Shown: positions 54,712-63,928 of the stretch, one piece after another
Layout: the number at the start of each line of letters is the position of its first letter
How positions within the stretch are numbered: the first letter of the stretch is position 1
Assembly (NCBI GenBank): GCA_964574985.1
Contig: CAZNPH010000011.1
Span: forward strand, 51,056-115,055
Origin: CAZNPH01 sp964574985
Lineage (GTDB): Bacteria; Bacteroidota; Bacteroidia; Bacteroidales; SM23-62
Direction of reading: 5' to 3'
Length of the DNA: 64,000 nt
Notes under the pieces: model-generated
Told to the model about the DNA's origin: nothing
Databases searched by the model: none
Seen by the model: only the letters and a program-made list of their open reading frames with translations
Made by a program: the position numbers and the translations under genes

Positions 54712-56004
54712 CTAATCAAATTTACGTTTGAGAAACCAGAAATCATGGAAGGTTATGTTGAAACTCACCATAATATACCTTTCCTGGATCAGATGATCCT
54801 TTTTGGTTCCCATGATCCCCATCTGGCATGCCAGGTTGAAGGAAGTATTCAGATTCCTCACCGGTAAACCCACTCCAAAACTTATGCCATAGTCCTTCAG
54901 GTGGTTTTCGTTCAGTTCCAGATATGAGCTTTCAATCCGTGCCCCCAGCCTGTAACTAATTCTTTTCCAGTATCCTTTGATGGCCTCAGCATCAGGTATG
55001 TATTCCATGCCCAGATGGAAGGTATTGTTTGCAGCAAGGGTTCCCGCCAGGCCGGGAAGAGATTTGCCATTCCAGTCCTGGCTGGAATATCCGGCTCCGA
55101 CAGTAAACTTGTCCCGGTAACACAGGCTGAATCCGCCGCCTGCTTTCAGGGGATAACCGAAAGATGTTTTGTCAAAGTCTTCGTCCAGCAGGTAATCGGC
55201 CTCAAGCAGCAAGGTGTCGTTTACCGTTACCGAAGAACCGGGAAAACTGTTCTTTTTGGTAACCGTTTGCTCAAGTCCGATCCGGTTAGCCGGTTCCAGT
55301 ATCACTCCCGCCGTCAGGTCCAGATTTTCTGACAGACTTGCGGTGTACTGGGATCCCAGCCGGTAAATGAATCCGTTCACCAGGGTTTTCCGGTTGACCT
55401 GGGAAACGGAATAATCACTCACCGAAGGGAAGACCAGGTTATTCCCCATTTCCAGATTTCCGAAAAGGTAGACCACGTTGATCCCGGCCGAGAGGTTTTT
55501 AAATAATCGAAGGGAGGCTCCCATATACAGCTGGGTGATGCCTCCGGCTCCCTGGAAACGGTTTTCCACGGTGCCTACGGTTTCCAGTTCCTTTTTCTCC
55601 AGGATGTTGTATCCGACGGACGAATAAGGAAGCACGCCAAAACTGGTTTTCAGTGCATCGGCGATGGGAAAGGCAATGGCAATATGGTCCAGGTTGAAAC
55701 TGCTGCCCGAACCCGTCTCACTTTCCGTTACGTACCTGGTATTACTGCCGGAAAGTCCGAAATTGAACAAAAAAGAAAGACTGTCAATATGAACGTATGA
55801 GGCCGGATTGATCATATTGATCTGTTTGTTGTCGGTCAGCCCGATGCCCAGTCCGCCCATGGCCTTATTCCAGGGGAATCCGTCCTGGTGCCGCCTGCCC
55901 AGCCCGAACCGGGAATACGGAGAATAGGTGTTGATCTGGGCCTGAACGGGATGGCAACTTGAAAGGATAAGTAAAAACAAACTGAACCTAATGTTCCTTG
56001 ACAT
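54712..56004 (-). CDS. Predicted outer-membrane beta-barrel protein
   Basis: 430 residues with signal peptide (cleavage near VQAQ, residue ~23), the N-terminal pattern INTYSPYSRFGLG and MGGLGIGL, many alternating amphipathic strands, and a C-terminal strand ending in an aromatic-rich tail (FHDFWFLKRKFD). FadL/OmpP1-like architecture is possible. It overlaps coaX by 17 bp and precedes the TPR gene by 23 bp. Confidence 0.75.
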   Translation of the reverse strand: MSRNIRFSLFLLILSSCHPVQAQINTYSPYSRFGLGRRHQDGFPWNKAMGGLGIGLTDNKQINMINPASYVHIDSLSFLFNFGLSGSNTRYVTESETGSGSSFNLDHIAIAFPIADALKTSFGVLPYSSVGYNILEKKELETVGTVENRFQGAGGITQLYMGASLRLFKNLSAGINVVYLFGNLEMGNNLVFPSVSDYSVSQVNRKTLVNGFIYRLGSQYTASLSENLDLTAGVILEPANRIGLEQTVTKKNSFPGSSVTVNDTLLLEADYLLDEDFDKTSFGYPLKAGGGFSLCYRDKFTVGAGYSSQDWNGKSLPGLAGTLAANNTFHLGMEYIPDAEAIKGYWKRISYRLGARIESSYLELNENHLKDYGISFGVGLPVRNLNTSFNLACQMGIMGTKKDHLIQERYIMVSFNITFHDFWFLKRKFD

Positions 56005-56722
56005 TGTATTCCAGAATTTTGTTAAGTCCGATCAAAACCAAATTGGAAACCACAAAGATGCCATTTTTTAATTTTTTATCAAAAAAACCGGCATCGCCTC
56101 CGGTGAGCACGATCCTGATTCCCGGATATTTGGCTTTGTATTCACCGATGTATGCACGCATTTCAAAAAGGATGCCCTGCAGGATGCCTGCACGGATCGA
56201 TGATGCGGTGTCGTTTCCCTGTTCCGGCCAGTTTTCAGCGGGATCCAGCAGGGGAAGGCTTTCCGTAAAAGCATGAAGGGCTTTGAAACGCATCCGCAGG
56301 CCGGGAGAAATGTTGCCTCCGCAATATCCGCGACCTGGGCTGAGGTAATCGAAAGTGATGGCCGTACCTGCATCGATGATCAATACATCTTTCCCGGGGA
56401 ACAGTGCGGCTGCTCCCACCGCTCCGGCGATCCGGTCGTTTCCGAGGGTTTGGCGGCTCCGGTACGCATTCCTGACCGGTATGGGTGTTTCGTGGGAAAG
56501 GACAATCAGATGTTTTGAAAAGTTACCGAGTTGCCGTACAAAGGATCCGGAAGGTTTGGTTGCGGGAGATAGCATAGCATGTCCGGGCCTGCCGAATTCA
56601 TCGGCGAGTACGCGCAACACCTTGCGGTCAGGTTTGACCGAGGCGGTAATATGTGCCGGTTCGGATCCCCTGAATATTGCATACTTGGTTTGGCTGTTGC
56701 CTATGTCAATGACCAGATTCAT
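55988..56722 (-). CDS. coaX: Type III pantothenate kinase
   Basis: First step of coenzyme A synthesis. 244 residues of the ASKHA fold: phosphate loop LVIDIGNSQTKYAIF (3-17), LIIDAGTAITFDYL near 116-129, GGNISPGLRMR near 135-145 and VLTGGDAGFF near 209. First gene of a tight envelope operon (outer-membrane protein, TPR protein, lptC, small membrane protein, GldE-like protein). Confidence 0.93.
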   Translation of the reverse strand: MNLVIDIGNSQTKYAIFRGSEPAHITASVKPDRKVLRVLADEFGRPGHAMLSPATKPSGSFVRQLGNFSKHLIVLSHETPIPVRNAYRSRQTLGNDRIAGAVGAAALFPGKDVLIIDAGTAITFDYLSPGRGYCGGNISPGLRMRFKALHAFTESLPLLDPAENWPEQGNDTASSIRAGILQGILFEMRAYIGEYKAKYPGIRIVLTGGDAGFFDKKLKNGIFVVSNLVLIGLNKILEYNVKEH

Positions 56723-56744
56723 GCTGCGTCCGCTTTTGTGATAA

Positions 56745-56752
56745 CAAAGATA
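56745..56752 (-). promoter_or_regulatory. coaX operon promoter, -7 element
   Basis: Minus strand TATCTTTG, an exact TAnnTTTG match, 23 bases before the coaX ATG in the 45-bp gap after mfd. No -33 TTG at the usual distance. Confidence 0.55.
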
Positions 56753-56767
56753 TGAAACATCTATCGA

Positions 56768-59700
56768 TCAACCGGTTCCGGAATCAAGAATTTCTTCCAG
56801 AACAAGGATGGCCGCTTTGATATCCCGGATGTCGCGAATGGTCAGATTCAAACGGGATCCACTCTCCTTTATGCGAGTGTTCCGGCTGTTTTCCCGGACA
56901 AACTTCAGTACTTTGCCGAAAACCGGTGACTGATAATAGGGAGACTCCTGACCGGATACGAAATAAGTGATCATGGCGGCGGACTTCAGGACGATCTTTT
57001 CCATCCCTGCGCGGATGGCCAGCCAGCGTAGACGTACCACACCGAGCAGTTCACGGGAAGGATCCGGGAGCGGGCCGAACCGGTCTTTCAACTGTTCTTC
57101 GAAGTCCCTGAGGCTTTTTTCATCTTCCAGGCTGTCAAGTTTTCTGTAAAGGGAGAGTCTTTCAGAGATGTTTGGTATGTATTGATCCGGAAAAAGAAGT
57201 TCAAGGTCGGTATCGATTTGACAATCTGTCACAAAATGCTGACGCGACGGATGTGTTTCCGTGGTTTCCTCCTTCCCGTATAATCCTGAGAATTCATGTT
57301 CCCTGAGCTCCTGAAGCGCTTCGTCCAGGATCCTGTGATAGGTTTCCAGTCCGATTTCGGCAATAAAGCCGCTTTGTTCCCCGCCAAGCAGATTTCCTGC
57401 ACCCCGGATGTCCAGATCCTGCAATGCAATGCTGAATCCACTTCCCAGTTCTGAGAATTCTTCCAGTGCCCTCAGCCGGCGCCGTGCTTCGGGGGAGATC
57501 ATGGCCAAAGGAGGGCCAAGCAGGTAGCAGAATGCTTTTCTGTTGGATCGTCCCACCCGGCCGCGTAACTGGTGCAGGTCACTGAGCCCGAAATGCTGGG
57601 CATTGTTGATGATTATGGTATTGGCATTGGGAATATCCAGGCCCGATTCGATGATGGTGGTGGCAATGAGCACATCGTATTTTTCTTCGATGAAATCCAG
57701 CATGATCCGCTCCAGTTTGGGTCCCTCAAGCTGACCATGTGCCACGGCAGTGCGAACTTCCGGACAAAACCGTTTTACCAGTTTTTCCACTTCCCCGATA
57801 TTCTGAACGCGGTTGTGGATAAAAAATACCTGTCCGTTCCGCCCCACTTCGTAGAGGATCGCTTCACGTATGATCTGTTCATTGAATGTATGCAGTTCGG
57901 TCACAATTGGATGCCGGTTCGGGGGCGGTGTATTGATCACGGAAAGATCCCGGGCGCCCATAAGCGACAGTTGCAGTGTCCGGGGTATGGGCGTGGCCGT
58001 GAGGGTCAGCGTGTCCACGTTCAGTTTGATTTTTTTCAGTTTTTCCTTGATGCGGACCCCGAATTTTTGTTCTTCGTCCACAATGAGCAATCCCAGATCC
58101 CTGAACCGGACATCCCGGCTTACCAGGCGGTGTGTTCCGATGATGATGTCGATTTGTCCGTCTTGCAGCTTCCTGAGGGTTTTCAGTTGAGCGGACCTGC
58201 TTTTAATGCGGCTGACATGATCGACCGAACAGGGAAAATCTTCCAGTCTCCGTGAAAATGTTTTATAATGCTGCAGGGCAAGGATGGTGGTGGGAACCAG
58301 GACGGCGACCTGTTTGCTGTCGGCAACCGCCTTGAAAGCCGCCCGGATGGCAATTTCTGTTTTACCGAACCCGACATCCCCGCATACCAGCCGGTCCATG
58401 GGATGCTTTGTTTCCATCCCTTCTTTGACATCCCGGGTTGCCTGCCATTGGTCGGGTGTGTCTTCATAAATAAAAGAAGCTTCCAGTTCCTTCTGAAGAT
58501 AGGTATCGGCTGAGAACCGGTAACCTTCCCGCGTTTTCCTCTTTGCATACAGCTCGATCAGTTCCCTGGCGATGTCCTTGATCTTTTTCCTGGTTCTTTG
58601 TTTCATTTTCTCCCAGGCCCCGGTCCCGAGTTTGTAAATCCTGGGCGCATATCCATCCTTTCCCTTGAATTTGGAAATGCGGTGAAGCGAATGGATGCTT
58701 ACATACAATGTGTCGTTGTCCCTGAAAACAAGTCTGACCGCTTCCTGCACATTTTCTCCTGTACGGATCTTTTCCAGTCCCCCGAACAATCCGATCCCGT
58801 GGTCCACATGAACGACATAGTCTCCGGGTTTGAGATCCATAATGTCCCGGATGGCCATGGATTCGCTGCGGGTGAAACCATCCCTCAGCCTGTAGCGGTG
58901 GTATCTGTCGAAGATCTGATGGTCTGTGTAGACACATATCCGGGCATCATGATCAATAAAACCCTCATGCAGCAACTGCATGACCGGCTCAAAAGAAAGT
59001 TCCTGCCCGGTGTCTTCAAAAATGGAACGGATCCTTTCCATCTGTTTTTCGTTTCCGGACAAAATATAGTTATCATACCCCGCTTCTCTTTTTTCACGGA
59101 GGTCTTTGCCAAGCAAATCAAAATTTTTGTTAAAGGCAGGTTGGGGTGCCGTGTGAAACTGTATTATCCGGTCCGTTCCCAGGGTATTCTGTCCCCCGAA
59201 CTCAATCAGCGAACAATTGACAAGTGCCTTTGCAGCATCACCGCGGTTCAGCATGAATTGTGTTTTCGGGGGTTGCCGGGGGTGCTCTGATGAAAAATCC
59301 CCCGGCCGGGTGTGTTCGAATACCTGGCCGATACGGTCAAGGAAAAACCGGTAATCCTGCACCCAGACAACTGTTTCCACCGGGAAAAAATCAAACAGGG
59401 AAGTCCTTGACATGTCAAGTGCCTGGTTGCCGGGGTCCTCAGCATGGGGAGGGATGTTGGGAAGAATGGTGGCTTCGCCGGCAGGTTCCACCGACAGCTG
59501 ATCCTCCACGCGGAAGGGCCGTATTGACTGAATCTCATCACCCAAAAAATCGATCCTGAACGGCTGTTCCGAGGAGTTGGAAAAGAAATCGATGATGCTG
59601 CCCCGTCTGGCATATTGTCCGGGTTCCTGTACAAAGTCGGTTAATCTGAATCCGTATTCTTCCAGTATCCCTATCACCTGATCCATGGAAACGGTGTCAC

Positions 59701-60193
59701 CTTTCCTGAGTTTGCGGGTATTATTTTCCAGGCTTTTCGCTGTGCTGACCTTTTCAATGACCGCCTCCGGATAGGTTACCACCCGGAGACCTTCCGGGGC
59801 ATCATGGGTCTTTTGCAGGGTTGCGGACCGCATGATGATCCCGGATTGATCTTCCCGGAAATACTGAATGGACCTTTTATAGGAAGAGGGCAGGAACAGA
59901 ACCCCGTCCGGGTCAATGTTCGTCAGATCATCATAAAAATAAGCTGCCTCTTCGCGATCGTTGAGGATATACAGCGCGGGACGCCCGGTTTTCCGGTGTA
60001 TGGCAGAAAGGGTCAGGGATCCGGATGAACCCGATAGCCCCCTGAAGCATACACGGTATGGTCCGGAAGCCGAAAGAAGCTTAACGGCTTTCCGGCTGTT
60101 TTCCAGCCGGTCCAGTGTTTTTTGGAGGTTTTTCAGATTCAAATCAGGATGAAGATTGATAACCGTATGCAGTAAACAACGCGAAAATACCAT
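56768..60193 (-). CDS. mfd: Transcription-repair coupling factor
   Basis: ATP-driven translocase that removes stalled RNA polymerase and recruits UvrA. 1141 residues, normal length: N-terminal UvrB-like region (about 20-400), RNA-polymerase-interacting CarD-like domain (VVHVDHGIGLFGG near 458-470), helicase core with Walker A GDVGFGKTE near 605-613, DEEQKFGV near 705-712, HNRVQNIGEVEKLV and QLRGRVGRS, and the C-terminal TRCF domain. The start codon lies only 47 bp from the divergent lysC start. Confidence 0.96.
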   Translation of the reverse strand: MVFSRCLLHTVINLHPDLNLKNLQKTLDRLENSRKAVKLLSASGPYRVCFRGLSGSSGSLTLSAIHRKTGRPALYILNDREEAAYFYDDLTNIDPDGVLFLPSSYKRSIQYFREDQSGIIMRSATLQKTHDAPEGLRVVTYPEAVIEKVSTAKSLENNTRKLRKGDTVSMDQVIGILEEYGFRLTDFVQEPGQYARRGSIIDFFSNSSEQPFRIDFLGDEIQSIRPFRVEDQLSVEPAGEATILPNIPPHAEDPGNQALDMSRTSLFDFFPVETVVWVQDYRFFLDRIGQVFEHTRPGDFSSEHPRQPPKTQFMLNRGDAAKALVNCSLIEFGGQNTLGTDRIIQFHTAPQPAFNKNFDLLGKDLREKREAGYDNYILSGNEKQMERIRSIFEDTGQELSFEPVMQLLHEGFIDHDARICVYTDHQIFDRYHRYRLRDGFTRSESMAIRDIMDLKPGDYVVHVDHGIGLFGGLEKIRTGENVQEAVRLVFRDNDTLYVSIHSLHRISKFKGKDGYAPRIYKLGTGAWEKMKQRTRKKIKDIARELIELYAKRKTREGYRFSADTYLQKELEASFIYEDTPDQWQATRDVKEGMETKHPMDRLVCGDVGFGKTEIAIRAAFKAVADSKQVAVLVPTTILALQHYKTFSRRLEDFPCSVDHVSRIKSRSAQLKTLRKLQDGQIDIIIGTHRLVSRDVRFRDLGLLIVDEEQKFGVRIKEKLKKIKLNVDTLTLTATPIPRTLQLSLMGARDLSVINTPPPNRHPIVTELHTFNEQIIREAILYEVGRNGQVFFIHNRVQNIGEVEKLVKRFCPEVRTAVAHGQLEGPKLERIMLDFIEEKYDVLIATTIIESGLDIPNANTIIINNAQHFGLSDLHQLRGRVGRSNRKAFCYLLGPPLAMISPEARRRLRALEEFSELGSGFSIALQDLDIRGAGNLLGGEQSGFIAEIGLETYHRILDEALQELREHEFSGLYGKEETTETHPSRQHFVTDCQIDTDLELLFPDQYIPNISERLSLYRKLDSLEDEKSLRDFEEQLKDRFGPLPDPSRELLGVVRLRWLAIRAGMEKIVLKSAAMITYFVSGQESPYYQSPVFGKVLKFVRENSRNTRIKESGSRLNLTIRDIRDIKAAILVLEEILDSGTG

Positions 60194-60202
60194 TTATGTT
60201 TT

Positions 60203-60210
60203 TATTTTTA
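60203..60210 (+). promoter_or_regulatory. Putative -7 element of lysC
   Basis: TATTTTTA followed by C, 31 bases before the lysC ATG and partly overlapping the region before mfd. No -33 TTG. Confidence 0.4.
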
Positions 60211-60240
60211 CATCTCTGTCAGATACGCAATTTTCGAAAA

Positions 60241-61506
60241 ATGATTGTTTTCAAATTCGGAGGCGCATCGGTTAAGGATGCGGATTCGGTCAGGAACCTT
60301 GCCGGGATCATGAAAAGATACGGCAAAGAGCAGATCGTGGTGGTATTGTCTGCCATGGGCAAAACGACCAATGCCCTGGAAGTGGTGGCTGACCAATATT
60401 TCCATAAATCCAGGAAAGACATGAAAAGATACTGGGAAGCTTTGAAGAAATTCCACATGAACATTGTCACCGGACTGTTTCCTGATTGCGCCCATCCGGT
60501 ATACCGGGAAACGGACAAATTATTCTCCGAAATGGAGAATACACTTTCCAAACAACCCTCCATGAATTATGATTTTGATTATGACCGGATCGTCCCTTTC
60601 GGCGAGCTCATGTCCACCACGGTGGTGGCCGCCTTTTTGAATGAACAGGGAATAAAGACCCGGTGGATGGACGTCCGGAAATATTTGAAAACCGACAATA
60701 CTTACCGGGAAGGAAAAGTGGACTGGACGCTTTCAGAAAAGCTGATAAGGAAGGGATTCAATTTCAGGAAAACACGGATTTACTTAACCCAGGGTTTTAT
60801 CGGCTCAACCATCAACAACATTACCACCACCCTCGGTCGTGAGGGTTCCGATTTTACTGCGGCGGTCATCGGACATATCCTGCGGGCCGAACATATCACC
60901 ATATGGAAAGACGTTCCGGGTGTGCTGAACGCTGATCCCAAATGGTTCGACGATACCGTGAAGCTGGATAAAATATCGTATCTGGATGCCATTGAACTTG
61001 CCTACTACGGAGCTTCTGTGATCCATCCCAAGACCATAAAGCCTCTTCAGAACCGGAACATCAATCTGTACGTGAAATCTTTCCTTGAACCGGAGAAAGA
61101 GGGCACCCTGGTAGGCAATCAGGTCTATGAGAAACTTATTCCCTCCTTCATTTTCAAAATGAATCAGGTGCTTATCCGGATTTCCCCCCTGGATTTTTCC
61201 TTTATTGCAGAGGACAACCTGGAAACCATATTCGGATTGTTGTCCCGTGCGGGGATCAGGGTCAACCTTATGCAAAATTCTGCGGTGAGTTTTCAGATCT
61301 GTTTCAATCATGACAAACAAAAGCTCAGAAAACTGGTGGATGAATTGGAAAAAAATTTCAGGGTAAGTTATGAAACGGGCCTGGAATTGATCACCATCCG
61401 TTATTATGACCAGTCGACCATCGACCGGGTCATGGTCAATAAGGATCTTTTGCTGGAACAGATATACAAGCAGAACGTGCAACTTATCGTCCGGGACAGG
61501 GGATGA
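60241..61506 (+). CDS. lysC: Aspartate kinase (monofunctional)
   Basis: Phosphorylates aspartate, the first step to lysine/DAP, threonine and methionine. 421 residues from the ATG at 60241 (MIVFKFGGASVKDADSV); the 15 upstream residues are not conserved. Kinase motifs KFGGASV (5-11), VPFGELMS, TLGREGSDFTAAVIG near 198-212 and DVPGVLNADPKW near 224-235. C-terminal ACT domains (about 300-400) suggest end-product feedback. Convergent with pyrC. Confidence 0.94.
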   Translation: MIVFKFGGASVKDADSVRNLAGIMKRYGKEQIVVVLSAMGKTTNALEVVADQYFHKSRKDMKRYWEALKKFHMNIVTGLFPDCAHPVYRETDKLFSEMENTLSKQPSMNYDFDYDRIVPFGELMSTTVVAAFLNEQGIKTRWMDVRKYLKTDNTYREGKVDWTLSEKLIRKGFNFRKTRIYLTQGFIGSTINNITTTLGREGSDFTAAVIGHILRAEHITIWKDVPGVLNADPKWFDDTVKLDKISYLDAIELAYYGASVIHPKTIKPLQNRNINLYVKSFLEPEKEGTLVGNQVYEKLIPSFIFKMNQVLIRISPLDFSFIAEDNLETIFGLLSRAGIRVNLMQNSAVSFQICFNHDKQKLRKLVDELEKNFRVSYETGLELITIRYYDQSTIDRVMVNKDLLLEQIYKQNVQLIVRDRG

Positions 61507-61529
61507 TTTTCCGGTCAGCCAGCACCGGT

Positions 61530-62891
61530 CTACCGGTCGAACGACAATTTCATTCCCCGGGGTTGGGCATCGAATTCCGGAGGTTTTTCCGGATCATCAT
61601 GCAGGTATGCCAGTTTCCCGTTCAGGAAAGTGTGGGTGACCCTTGATCTGAAAACCTTTTTTTCCATGGGTGACCAACCACATTTGTAGAGGATGTTGTG
61701 CGGACCGGTTTCCCAGGGAGAGGAGGGATCGATAAGTACCAGATCAGCATAATAACCCTGGCGGATATAACCTCTTTCCCTGACCCGGAATATCTTTGCC
61801 GGTGCATGACACATTTTTTCCACGATACGGGGCAGGCCGATCTTTTTATTATGGAACAGTTCCAGCATGGCGGGCAATCCGTGCTGCACCATGGGTCCGC
61901 CGGACGGACAGGAAGTGTAAGGATTTGACTTTTCGGTTCGTGCATGGGGGGCATGATCGGTGGCCACCGTATCGATGGCGTCTTCCAGGAGTCCCTTCAG
62001 CAAAGCGCTCCGGTCCGAATCCTTTTTGATGGCCGGATTCCATTTGATCAGTGCCCCGAGCTTACCATAATCTTTATCGCTGAACCACAAATGATGGATG
62101 CAGACTTCCGAAGTAATGTTTTTTTTCTCCGGGGGCAGGCCTGGTGAGAAAAGTTTCAGTTCATCCCGGGTGGAAAGGTGAAGTATGTGCAGCCTGCTTC
62201 CGTGTTTTGTTGCCAGTTCCGCAGCCATGGAGGAGGAACGCAAACAGGCTTCCCGGCTCCGGATCATGGGATGGTATTGCACGGGTATGTTGTCTCCGTA
62301 TTTTTTTTTATATGAACCAAGGTTCTTTTGTATAATGTTGTCGTCTTCACAATGGGTGGCGATCAGTACCGGCGATTCTGCAAAAATGGCCTCAAGCGTT
62401 TTCCGGTTGTCCACGACCATGCTTCCTGTGGATGATCCCACAAAGACCTTTATGCCGCATACTTCCCGGGGATTTATCCGGGTTAATTCCTGCAGGTTGT
62501 CGTTGGTTGCTCCCAGGTAAAAGGAATAATTGGCATAGGATCTCAGGGCCGCCGTTTCAAATTTTTTTTCGAGCTCCCCGGCACATAGGGTCCGGGGAAC
62601 CGTATTGGGCATTTCCATATAACTTGTGATTCCCCCGGCAAGGGCTGCACGGGATTCGGTGGCCATGTCTGCTTTATGGGTCAGCCCCGGTTCCCTGAAG
62701 TGTACATGTTCATCGATGAGACCGGGGATCAGGTATTTGCCTCTGCCATCGATGATCCTTGCCTGTTCGGGATCCCTGCTTCCGGGTAACAAAAGGGAGT
62801 GGATCCGCTCACCCCGGATCAGAATATTTACCGGCCGGATCTGACCTTCGTTGACAACGGAAGCATTCTTGATGTATATTATCTCAGCCAT
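61530..62891 (-). CDS. pyrC: Dihydroorotase (type I)
   Basis: Cyclises carbamoyl aspartate to dihydroorotate in pyrimidine synthesis. 453 residues: IDGRGKYLIPGLIDEHVHFREPG near 47-70 (landmark DEHVHFREPG, two His metal ligands), GIKVFVGSSTGS near 145-156, a metal His in ATHCED and LHILHLST, and the catalytic Asp in VATDHAPH near 318-325. Its stop is 23 bp from the lysC stop. Downstream of the GT2 gene on the same strand, overlapping it by 8 bp. Confidence 0.93.
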   Translation of the reverse strand: MAEIIYIKNASVVNEGQIRPVNILIRGERIHSLLLPGSRDPEQARIIDGRGKYLIPGLIDEHVHFREPGLTHKADMATESRAALAGGITSYMEMPNTVPRTLCAGELEKKFETAALRSYANYSFYLGATNDNLQELTRINPREVCGIKVFVGSSTGSMVVDNRKTLEAIFAESPVLIATHCEDDNIIQKNLGSYKKKYGDNIPVQYHPMIRSREACLRSSSMAAELATKHGSRLHILHLSTRDELKLFSPGLPPEKKNITSEVCIHHLWFSDKDYGKLGALIKWNPAIKKDSDRSALLKGLLEDAIDTVATDHAPHARTEKSNPYTSCPSGGPMVQHGLPAMLELFHNKKIGLPRIVEKMCHAPAKIFRVRERGYIRQGYYADLVLIDPSSPWETGPHNILYKCGWSPMEKKVFRSRVTHTFLNGKLAYLHDDPEKPPEFDAQPRGMKLSFDR

Positions 62892-63651
62892 CGGAGTATT
62901 TTGCCTGCCTGTTACCGGCCGGCCGTTTGTACGTCCTGAACCAGCTCATGATCTTCATTTTGATTACCCCCCATACTGCCTCATACACGATTTTCCGGGT
63001 CATTTTCGAACTTCCTTCTTTCCGGTCGGAAAATATGATGGGGATTTCTGTGATCCTGAATCCGTACTTCCAGGCGGTAAATTTCATCTCGATCTGAAAA
63101 GCGTAGCCCCGGAACCTGATCCGTTTGAGATTCATGGTCTGGAGTACTTCTCTGCGGTAACACACAAAACCTGCCGTGGAGTCTTTTATTTTCATCCCGG
63201 TAATATACCGTACATACACCGAAGCAAAATAAGATACCAGCACCCGGCCCATGGGCCAATTGATCACATTCACCCCGGAGATGTACCGGGATCCGATGGA
63301 AACATCTGCACCGCCCACAGAACAGGCCTTGTGCAGACGCACAAGATCCGAAGGATTGTGGGAAAAATCCGCATCCATCTCAAATATGTAATCATAAGTT
63401 CGTTCCAGGGCCCATTGAAATCCGGTGATATAGGCAGTGCCCAGGCCGGATTTTTCCTTCCTGCATATCAGAAACAGTCTTTGGGGATAATTTTTCCGGG
63501 ATTCCCTGACGGTGTCCGCGGTTTGGTCAGGGGAGTTGTCATCAATCACCAGGACATGAAAATCCGGTTCAAGGGACATAACCTTCTTGATGATCTGCCC
63601 GATATTTTCTCTTTCATTATAGGTTGGAATGATGACCAGTTGCTTACTCAC
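62884..63651 (-). CDS. Polyprenol-monophosphate mannose synthase-like GT2
   Basis: 255 residues from a GTG at 63651 (VSKQLVIIPTYNERENI), chosen because the 36 residues before it look random. GT-A motifs: IIPTYNERENI, LVIDDNSPDQTADTV and the DxD-type FEMDADFSHNP near 95-105. No C-terminal membrane helices, unlike the GT2 at 6233, so it resembles bacterial DPM1. It would make polyprenyl-phosphate-sugar for glycan or protein glycosylation. Coupled to pyrC by an 8-bp overlap. Confidence 0.88.
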   Translation of the reverse strand: MSKQLVIIPTYNERENIGQIIKKVMSLEPDFHVLVIDDNSPDQTADTVRESRKNYPQRLFLICRKEKSGLGTAYITGFQWALERTYDYIFEMDADFSHNPSDLVRLHKACSVGGADVSIGSRYISGVNVINWPMGRVLVSYFASVYVRYITGMKIKDSTAGFVCYRREVLQTMNLKRIRFRGYAFQIEMKFTAWKYGFRITEIPIIFSDRKEGSSKMTRKIVYEAVWGVIKMKIMSWFRTYKRPAGNRQAKYSDG

Positions 63652-63713
63652 GCTGTTTCTTTGTGTTGCCGTCAATATACAATTTATTTTCGAGGATGGC
63701 GTTTCAGAAAATA

Positions 63714-63721
63714 CAAAAATA
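63714..63721 (-). promoter_or_regulatory. GT2-pyrC promoter, -7 element
   Basis: Minus strand TATTTTTG, an exact TAnnTTTG match, 63 bases before the GTG start. It lies back to back with the rRNA promoter. Confidence 0.5.
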
Positions 63722-63786
63722 GTAAATGTGTAAAGAATTGATTTACAAAATGAACTCATATTTTTAATAAAAAGTGATTCCAGGGC

Positions 63787-63817
63787 TTGTAATATTGGTA
63801 AAATTGTATTTAATTTG
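63787..63817 (+). promoter_or_regulatory. rRNA operon promoter (-33 TTG, 20-bp spacer, -7 TTAATTTG)
   Basis: CTTG (TTG at 63787-63789), 20 bases, TTAATTTG (63810-63817), seven of eight matches to TAnnTTTG. Predicted start near 63824, giving a leader of about 105 bases before 16S. Confidence 0.75.
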
Positions 63818-63830
63818 CAGCCTGAAATAA

Positions 63831-63845
63831 TTGTTCTTTGAAAAA
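63831..63845 (+). promoter_or_regulatory. boxA-like antitermination element in the rRNA leader
   Basis: TTGTTCTTTGAAAAA resembles the boxA core (TGCTCTTTAACA) found in rRNA leaders, which binds NusB/NusE. It sits just downstream of the predicted transcription start. Confidence 0.7.
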
Positions 63846-63928
63846 TTGGAAGAGGTTGGTAAGGTATACCAAGCTACCCTGAAATTCCAGGCAAACAGCG
63901 GTCTTGAACAGTAATTGAACTTCTTTTT

